This document shows, in pieces, positions 56,948 through 64,000 of a stretch of 64,000 nucleotides of DNA. The stretch is from Sorex araneus (taxonomy: Eukaryota; Chordata; Mammalia; Eulipotyphla; Soricidae). The notes below the pieces were generated by a model. It was not told where the DNA came from and did no database searches. It saw only the letters and a program-made list of their open reading frames with translations. The stretch covers positions 114,901,552-114,965,551 of the forward strand of contig NC_073313.1 in NCBI RefSeq assembly GCF_027595985.1, in the 5' to 3' direction. Numbering within the stretch: position 1 is the stretch's first letter; each line of letters starts with the position of its first letter. Both the position numbers and the translations under genes were made by a program.

Positions 56948-59900
56948 ATGACACAAAATCACATGACAATAATCTCTCTCAATGTCAATGGCCTAAACAC
57001 ACCAATTAAAAGACACAGAGTGGCAAAATGGATTGGGAAACAGAACCCAACATTCTGCTGCCTATAAGAAACACACCTGAACAGTCAGAGCAAATACAGA
57101 CTCAAAGTCAGAGGATGGAAAACAATCCTGCAAGCAAACAACTCACTCAAAAAAGCTGGGGTGGCCATACTAGCATCCAACAACATAGATTTAAGACTGA
57201 AAAAGGTTAGAAGGGACAGTGAAGGTCATTTTTTACTCATTAAGGGATATGTACAAGAGGAAGAAATCACACTCCTAAACGTTTATGCACCTAATGAGCA
57301 ACCAGCTAAATACTTAAAACAACACCTAGCAGAATTTAATGGGGACATCACTAGCACCATGATAGTAGTTGGAGACTTCAACACTGCCTTAATCACCTCT
57401 GGATAGATCAACAAGAACAAAAATCAGCAAGGAAACAAAGGCTCTGAAGGAAGAAATGGAGGAGACAGGGCTAATAGATCTATACAGGGCTTTACACCCC
57501 CAAAAGAAAGAATACACTTTTTTTCCAGTATACACGGAGCATTCTCCAAAATAGACCACGTTCTGGGTCCAAAATCATACCTCAATAGAATGGGGAAGAT
57601 AGAAATTGTATCAACTATCTTTTCAGACCATGATGCACTGAAGATAGAAGTTAATCACACACAGACACGGAGAACCAAATCAAAAACCTGGAAGTTAAAC
57701 AACTCATTGCTGAACAATGAGTGAATCACAAAGGAAATCAAGGAAGAAATCAAAAGATACCTTGAAACAAATGAGAATGAAGACACAAACTACCAGATCC
57801 TATAGGACGCAGCTAAAGCTGTGTTAAGGGGAAAATTTATAGCCCTACAAGCATTTCTCAGGAGGGAAGAAAGGGCCTATATAGATGGCTTGACTTCACA
57901 GCTCAAGATCTTAGAAAAGGACCAGCAGAAGGAACGCAAACCGAAGTGAAGGAAAGAAATAATAAAACTTAGAGCAGAAATTAACGACATGGAAACCCCC
58001 CCAAATCCAAAAGATCAATGAAACAAAGAGCTGGTTCTTCGAGAAAATAAATAAAATCAGTAAATCACTAGCAATACTCACAAAGAAAGAGAGAGAGAAC
58101 CGTAATAAACTGAATCAGAAACTAAAAGGGGAACAACACAACAAAAACTAATGAAATTCAAAAGATCATCAGAGACTACTTTGAAAGTCTGTATGCCATA
58201 AAACAAGAGAACCTAGAAGAAATGGATAAATTCCTGGATACCTACAATCTCCCAAGACTGAACAAAGAAGACTTGGAATATCTGAACAGACCCATTAATA
58301 TCAAGGAAATTGAAACTGTAATCAAAAGTGTCCCGCAAAACAAAAGCCCAGGCCCAGATGGCTTCACCAGCCAATTCTTCCAAGCATTTAAAGAAGACCT
58401 GTCACCAGTTCTCCTCAAGCTTTTCCAGGAAATTGAAAAAAAAAAAAACAGGTATTCTCCCAAACAGTTTCTATGAAGCACATATCTCCCTAATACCAAA
58501 AGCAAATAAAGACACTGCTAACAAGGAAAACTTCAGACCAATATCCCTGATGAACACGAATGCGAAGATCCTCAACAAAATACTAGCAAATAGAATCCAA
58601 CAGCTCATCAAAAAGATTATACATCATGACCAAGTCGGATTCATTCCTGGAATGCAAGGATGGTTTAACGTACGCAAATCAATCAACATAATCCATCACA
58701 ACAACAAAAGTAAAAATAAAAACGATATGATCATTTCAATAGACGCAGAGAAAGCATTTGATTTGACAAGATGATGAAAACTCTCACCAAAATGGATTTT
58801 GGAGGATTTTCCTCAAGATAGTCAAAGCTATCTATCAGAAACCCGTGGCAAGCATTATCCTCAATGGAGAAAAACTAAGGGCCTTTCATCTAAGATCAGG
58901 GACATGACAAGGATGCCCACTCTCACCACTTCTGTTCAATAGAGTACTGGAAGTACTTGCAATAGCAATCAGGCAGGAAAAAGACATTAAGGGCATCCAG
59001 ATAGGAAAGGAAGAAATCAAGCTCTCACTATTTGCAGATGACATGATTCTATACCTAGAGAATCCTAAAACCTCCATTAAGAAACTCCTACAAACAATAG
59101 ACTTGTACAGTAAAGTTGCAGGCTATAAAATCAATACCCAAAAATCCATGGCCTTCCTATACGCAAACAGCGAGATAGAGGAAAATGAAATAAAAGAAAA
59201 CAATGCCTTTCACAATTGTGCCCCAGAAAATCAAGTACCTCGGATTCAGCCTAACTAAAGACGTTAAGAATCCCTACAAAGAAAACTACAAAACACTACT
59301 TCATGAAGTAAAAGAAGACACGAGGAAATAGAAAAATATTCCCTGCTCAGGGATAGGAAGACTTAACATTGTCAAAATGGCAATACTCCCTAAAGCACTA
59401 TACATATTCAATGCAATCCCCATAAAGATACCATTGAAATTCTTCAAAGAAATAGATCAAGCAATCCTGAAATTCATATGGAATAACAAACGCCCACGAA
59501 TAGCTAAAGCAATTCTTGGGAAAAGGACAATAGGAGGCATCACCCTCCCCACCCTAAAACTCTAATACAAAGCGATAACAATTAAAACAGCATGGTACTG
59601 GAACAAGAACAGAGCCACAGACCAATGAAACAGGGTGGAATATCCCTACACACCATCCCAATTATTTGAACACCTAATCTTTGATATCAATCAATCAATC
59701 ACAATATCCCGTTAATCACCGATTTCTCGGGCGGGCTCAGTAACATCTCATTTCATCTTTTCCCTGAGATCTTAGAAGTCTATTTCGACTTGGCCCTCCT
59801 AACGATGTTGCATTGGGGGCTCTTCAGGGTCAGGGGAATGAGATCCAGCTTGTTACTGGATTTTGCAAATGAATACACCATGGGGAGCTTGCAAGGCTAT

Positions 59901-61164
59901 CCCATGGGGGCAGGAAACTCTCAGAAGATTGCCAGTTTCTTCTAGAGGGAGAAGTAGGCTAAAGATATCGCTTCTGAGAGCTTGCTTTTAAGTCTCTGGA
60001 TGTTGACGGTTGATGGGATTACACACACCTGGGTTCCTCTGCGGGTACCTTCATGCATGAGGCCTGTCCAAACGTGTAGAGAGGAGCCTCCAGCATGGCT
60101 ACAGCTAGGTTCCAGTGGTCTTCGGCCGCCGGGAGCTCTGCTTGGGGTGGGGAGGGAAGCTGGAGCCTATCTTTGATAAGGGAGCAAGAAATGTGAAGTA
60201 GAACAATGAAAGCCTCTTTAACAAATGGTGCTGGCATAACTGGTCAACCACATGTAAAAGAATGGGTTTATACCTCGACCTGACACCATGCACAAAAATC
60301 AGATCAAAATGGATTAAAGACCTCAACATCAGACCACAATCCATAAGGTACATTGAAGACAAGTTTGGCAAAACCCTCCACAATATTGAAACTAAAGGTA
60401 TCTTCAAAGATGACACGGAACTATGCAATAAATTAAAAACAGAAATAAACAAATGGGACTATATTAAACTAAGAAACTTCTGCACCGCAAAAGACACAGT
60501 GACCCAAATACAAAGACAATCTACAGAATGGAAAAGGATATTCACCCAATACCCATCTGATAAGGGGTTGATATCAAGGGTATACAAGGCATTGATTGAA
60601 CTCTACAAGAAGAAAACATCCAACCCCATCAGAAAATGGGCCGAGGAAATGAACAGAAACTTTTTCAAGGAAGAAATGCAAATGGCCAAAAGGCACATGA
60701 AAAAATGCTCATCATCACTAATCATCAGGGAGATGTAGATCAAAACAACTATGAGATACCACTTAACACCACAGAGACTGGCACACATCCAAAAGAACAA
60801 AAGCAACCGCTGTTGGAGAGGATGTGGGGAGAAAGGGACCCTTCTACACTGCTGGTGGGAATGTTGACTGGTTCCACCCTTCTGGAAAACAATATGTTTG
60901 CTCCTCAAAAAATTAGAAATCAAGCTCCCATTTGACCCAGCAATACCACTTCTGGGAATATACTCCGGAGAGGCAAAAAGATATAGCCAAAATGACATCT
61001 GCACATGTATGTTCATTGCAGCACTCTTTACGATAACCAAAATCTGGAAAAAACCCGAATGTCCAAGAACAGATGACTGGCTAAAGAAACTTTGGTACAT
61101 CTACACAATGGAATACTATGCAGCTGTCAGAAAAGATGAAGCCATGAACTTTGCATGCAAGTGA
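56948..61164 (+). pseudogene. L1 ORF2 (endonuclease and reverse transcriptase), decayed
   Basis: Order: endonuclease (56948-57650), RT (58222-59260), C-terminal region (60262-61164). Stops and shifts, for instance after C-C-L near 57065 and after A-F-D near 58770, and the SINE insertion, break the frame. Catalytic F-A-D-D is intact in sequence. Confidence 0.82.
59687..60168 (-). mobile_element. Long composite RTE-tailed SINE inside L1
   Basis: The perfect 10-bp target duplication 'atctttgata' at 59677-59686 and 60169-60178 frames 482 bp. Minus-strand order: GC-rich 5' part ('gctccagcttccctccccac'), 'aggcctcatgcatgaagg', SINE middle, the 'ctcattcccctgaccctgaa' block, RTE-like end and a 'gattgattga' tail. 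It is the shorter sister of 54343-54884. Confidence 0.88.
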
Positions 61165-61649
61165 ATCAACATGGAAAGTATCATGCTAAGTGAAATGAGT
61201 CAGAAAGAGAGAGACAGACAGAAGAATTGCACTCATCTGCGGAATATAGAATAACAGAACGGAGGCCTAACACCCAAGAATAACAGAAATAAGTACCAGA
61301 TTTGCTCCATGGCTTGGAGACCAGTCTCACATGCTGGGGAAAAGGGCAGCTCAGATAGAGAAGGGAATACCAAGCAAAAATGTGGTGGGAGGACCCGTTT
61401 GGGATGGGAGAGGCGTGCACGGAGCAGATTATAGACCAAACGCATTGGCCACCCAAGACCTCCATTACTAACCACAATGCCCAAAGGGAGAGAGGGAAGA
61501 GAGGGGAATGCTCTGCCAATAAGTCGTGGTGAGGAGGGGAATGCAGTGGGAGGGGGTGGAAGGGATGATTCGGTTATCAGTGGAGAATGGGTACTGGTGG
61601 AGAAGATTTTGGTGGGTTTTAAAATACTGGTGTATTCTTCCCGTGGTGC

Positions 61650-61842
61650 ATTCACAGGCCAAATACAGTAACAATGATGGGTCTCATTCCCCTGACCCTG
61701 AAGAGTCTCTAATGGGGCACCATCAGGAAGAACGAGTAAAGAGAGGCTGCTAAAATCTCAGGGCTAGGATGAATAGAGACGTTACTGGGCCCGCTCAAGC
61801 AGCAAATTGATGATCAATGGGATGACAGTGATACAGTGATCC
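61650..61842 (+). mobile_element. Long-type RTE-tailed SINE, truncated (right arm)
   Basis: Partner of 29962-30200: 'ctcattcccctgaccctgaa', 'gagacgttactgggcccgctc', then tail units 'gatgacagtgatacagtgat'. Confidence 0.8.
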
Positions 61843-62409
61843 GTTGTGGTATGGGGGGATCCCCATCAAACAACGTTTCTCAACTAGAGTCTATATGGGA
61901 ATCAATAGCACTGAGACAATCCAAGAGGCCCACAGTTGAACATCACACAAAAGGGAGACCAGAAACAAGATACTAGGAATTCATGGAAGGAAGTGAGAAG
62001 TAAAAAAAGAGCAGTGACCAAGAAAAGCAAACAATGAGACAGGGCTGAGAAACAACACTGGCCTGGGGTGCTAAATATGATTATTAGACATTCAATGGTG
62101 GTATGAAAAAAATATTCCCCATAATGAAAAATGCAGATCCATAAAACCCCTCTTTAACATAAACCTGAGTACTTTTACATTAGCATAAACCATTAGAGAA
62201 AACATTATACTGGGTTGAGATTAAAATCACACTATGAAAAATGTATTTTTTGTAAATTTCTGAGATGCTTTGCTTTCCACCACTTTTACTTGAGACATAC
62301 CACATTTACTAGAGACATACGTATTAGCAATATGTAATCAATTATGTGAATGTGAGTAAGAACTTTGAGAAACGTTTGAATGTTTATCTGACTTGGCATG
62401 CTGTCCCTT

Positions 62410-62740
62410 TTTTTCTAATTTTTTTATTAGTGAACCACCATGAGGTACGGTTACAGACTTACAAACTTTCGTACTTGTGTTTCAGTCATACAATGGTTGA
62501 GTACCCATCCCTCCTTCATTGCCCATTTTCCACTAACAATATTCCCAGAATTCCTCCCACCACCCCACCCCATCCCCTCCACCGCACCCCACCACTATGA
62601 CAGGGCATTCCATTTATCTCCCTCTCTCCTTTGGGTGTTGTGCTTTGCAACAGAGGTATTGAGTTACCATCAAGTTTGGTCTATAGTCTACTTTCAAGCC
62701 ACATTTCCCATCCTGAGAGGGCCTTCCTAGCACCCTTTAT
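62410..62740 (-). mobile_element. L1 3'-end fragment (right arm)
   Basis: Reverse partner of 29095-29425; starts with T-rich DNA and 'tagtgaaccaccatgagg'. Confidence 0.8.
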
Positions 62741-62816
62741 TCGGTGCATGCCATCCCTTTTAACACAATGATTCATGAGGTATGACCATGTGATGGGATG
62801 ATCACTCAAAGTGCCT

Positions 62817-63131
62817 TTAATGACCACTGCGATTGCTAGTACATCCTAAAACATTGTCATTGGATTCCCTCTGGTTCACCGATGGACTGTTTAAACCCTT
62901 GAGAGCTTCTAAATGTTACACTTCAGCCAGCTTGTGTTCCAGAGTCCTGGGGTTTACCAGTGCTTGTCTCTGCATGGCTACAGAGAGTGGGGTTTTTTTA
63001 AATCTATCCCTGGAGAATTTCTTGACTGAAAGACTCTTATCAACATTGCTCCGGTATGTATCCGAGAAAGAGGATGATCTTACTAGTGCACGAGATCTTG
63101 AAAATGCTCGCCTTGTTCCATGGTTGTTTCC
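62817..63131 (-). pseudogene. CT83: CT83 terminal exon copy with premature stop
   Basis: Reverse counterpart of 28697-29011, with the same acceptor and the same TAA end. Only five differences in about 315 bp. Two are silent. Two change residues (T to A, S to P). One turns the GAA codon at the V-E-H position into TAA (complement at 62916-62918). The stop removes the last 33 residues, including part of the conserved E-x-K-L-x-E-x-E-H block. Its exon 1 would lie beyond the window. Canonical AATAAA follows (complement 62736-62741). Confidence 0.82.
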
Positions 63132-63664
63132 CTATAACAGAAGGAAATAGCAGTTGATTAAGCTTGGAGATTTCAAAATACTACCAAACAACAAAATATT
63201 TTTGGTTACCATGCTTACTCAAGGTTGTCAAAATCAGCCAATTGTCCTTCCATAAAAATTAGAGATCGGGTCCAGAGAGATATGCCCTGGAAACCTGTTG
63301 AGTCCCTGGATCCACTAGGTTGCCCAAGCACCTTAGGGAGCAGTCCCTGAGCCAGGAGTGAGTACAGAACCTGAAGCTATCCAATAGAGCCTGGGTACAG
63401 CTCAGAGCCAGGGTTAGTGACCTCACCTCCCACAGCCCTGACAAAAAACAAAAACAAAAAACTCCACTAGAGATAGAAGATGCCGTGAAAACTGAAATGA
63501 CATTGACTGAGATAGACCTATGTTCCTCTAGAAGAAAGACTGAAAACATATGAGGGAGACATTGTGCAAAAAAAAATCACTTATCTAGGCTGATATTTCT
63601 TGTTCAGTTCTGTAGGGTCAATATTTGGGCTGCCTTTGAGCATGACCAGACAAGATACTCAGAT

Positions 63665-64000
63665 TTTTTCTTTCATTTTTTCATTATTTGTTTTGATTTG
63701 GGGGCTACATGCAGTGTGGTCAAAGATTACTCTTGGCTCTGCAGCTCTCACACCGTAGCAGGGTTCATGGCACCGCATGAGATAGAAATGCCACGAAGAA
63801 GCAAACACCGTACCCGCTATATTATCTCTCTGGGATCTCCCAAGACGGCCACAATCTGACATGCATGCCTGGTGAATGTATAAAATACTCCCATAAAGAT
63901 GACTGAAATAAAAAGTGTGGGGGAGGTGGTGGTGGTGATCGTGCTGAATGATTGTACAAAGGGTAATGCACTTGCGCTGCATGCAGTCTACCCTGGTTTT
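63665..64000 (+). repeat. Outer visible part of right arm (old SINEs)
   Basis: Matches 21575-21871 in reverse at about 80 %. It includes the uninterrupted 'gttttgatttg' site at 63690-63700, where the left arm holds the SINE, TG tract and L1. Confidence 0.7.

Larger units (their letters stand above)
55347..61598 (+). mobile_element. Near full-length L1 with tandem-monomer promoter (right arm only)
   Basis: 5' UTR 55347-55955, decayed ORF1 about 55956-56740, ORF2 about 56948-61164, 3' UTR to 61598. ORF2 shows endonuclease residues (SLNVNGL near 56980, NVYAPNE near 57280) and RT residues (SIDAEKAF near 58740, LFADDMILY near 59030). The C-terminal frame ends MNFACK-stop at 61162-61164. Several stops and shifts, plus a 482-bp SINE at 59687, make it inactive. 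It lacks the usual poly(A) end and target duplication; the 3' edge joins arm DNA at a short shared motif (see findings). It is a younger copy than the plus-strand L1 at 5440. Confidence 0.92.
49870..64000 (-). repeat. Right arm of large inverted repeat (palindrome)
   Basis: Reverse-complement partner of 21575-36515. Homology begins near 49870 in the CTGGTCAC region and runs past the window end. Private insertions are an unidentified retrocopy (50619-51577), an L1 stub (52189-52482), a SINE (52641-52820), a composite SINE (54343-54884) and an L1 with its own nested composite SINE (55347-61598). All but the large L1 have target duplications; empty sites survive in the left arm. Confidence 0.92.

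Noticed and set aside
62833..63150. 105-codon frame with a partner at 28678-28995 on the opposite strand
   Set aside because: Antisense shadow of the CT83 terminal exon. The sense frame has correct splice signals and CT83 landmarks.

Overview
The window is mammalian nuclear DNA, very probably from a shrew (Sorex type, Eulipotyphla). Three things point there: dense tRNA-derived SINEs of the shrew kind, a dominant L1 family, and a worm-like RTE retrotransposon matching what has been reported from the common shrew. Most of the sequence is L1, SINE, RTE and old LTR material; many apparent reading frames are decayed retrotransposon or microsatellite frames.

The one cellular gene I recognise is CT83 (cancer/testis antigen 83, KK-LC-1), which is X-linked in human. 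Exon 1 is at 20791-20865 (+) and the terminal exon at 28697-29011 (+). They have clean splice sites and give a 129-residue single-pass membrane protein. The exon pair is split by a 7.8 kb intron that has collected a 5.6 kb L1.

The largest structure is an inverted repeat. A left arm (about 21575-36515) and a right arm (about 49870 to beyond the window end) are homologous in opposite orientation around a 13.4 kb spacer. The right arm carries a second CT83 terminal exon (62817-63131, -) with a premature stop; its exon 1 would lie outside the window. Identity along the arms is patchy. The CT83 exon tract and the inner blocks are about 98-99 % identical, while neighbouring stretches are only about 85-90 %. 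This suggests arm-to-arm gene conversion. Each arm also has private insertions. The left has a SINE plus TG tract, an L1, a ZNF609-like retrocopy and a SINE. The right has an L1, a 540-bp composite SINE, an unidentified polyadenylated retrocopy, an L1 stub and a SINE.

Region by region: 1-2085 is AT-rich with an ERV-like LTR. 2085-4400 is a 5'-truncated RTE retrotransposon. 4400-14180 is nested L1 with a second RTE copy that itself holds a solo LTR. 14180-20520 is old L1, SINE and LTR remnants with a second copy of the first LTR. 20521-36515 holds CT83 and the left arm. 36516-49869 is a spacer of L1 relics, SINEs and AT-rich DNA. 49870-64000 is the right arm.

The most informative mechanistic signal is in the SINEs. 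Two SINE types share one tRNA-like head. One ends in an A-rich tail, as L1-mobilised SINEs do. The other ends in about 60 bp that match the last codons and stop region of the RTE element in the same window, as expected if it is mobilised by that RTE.
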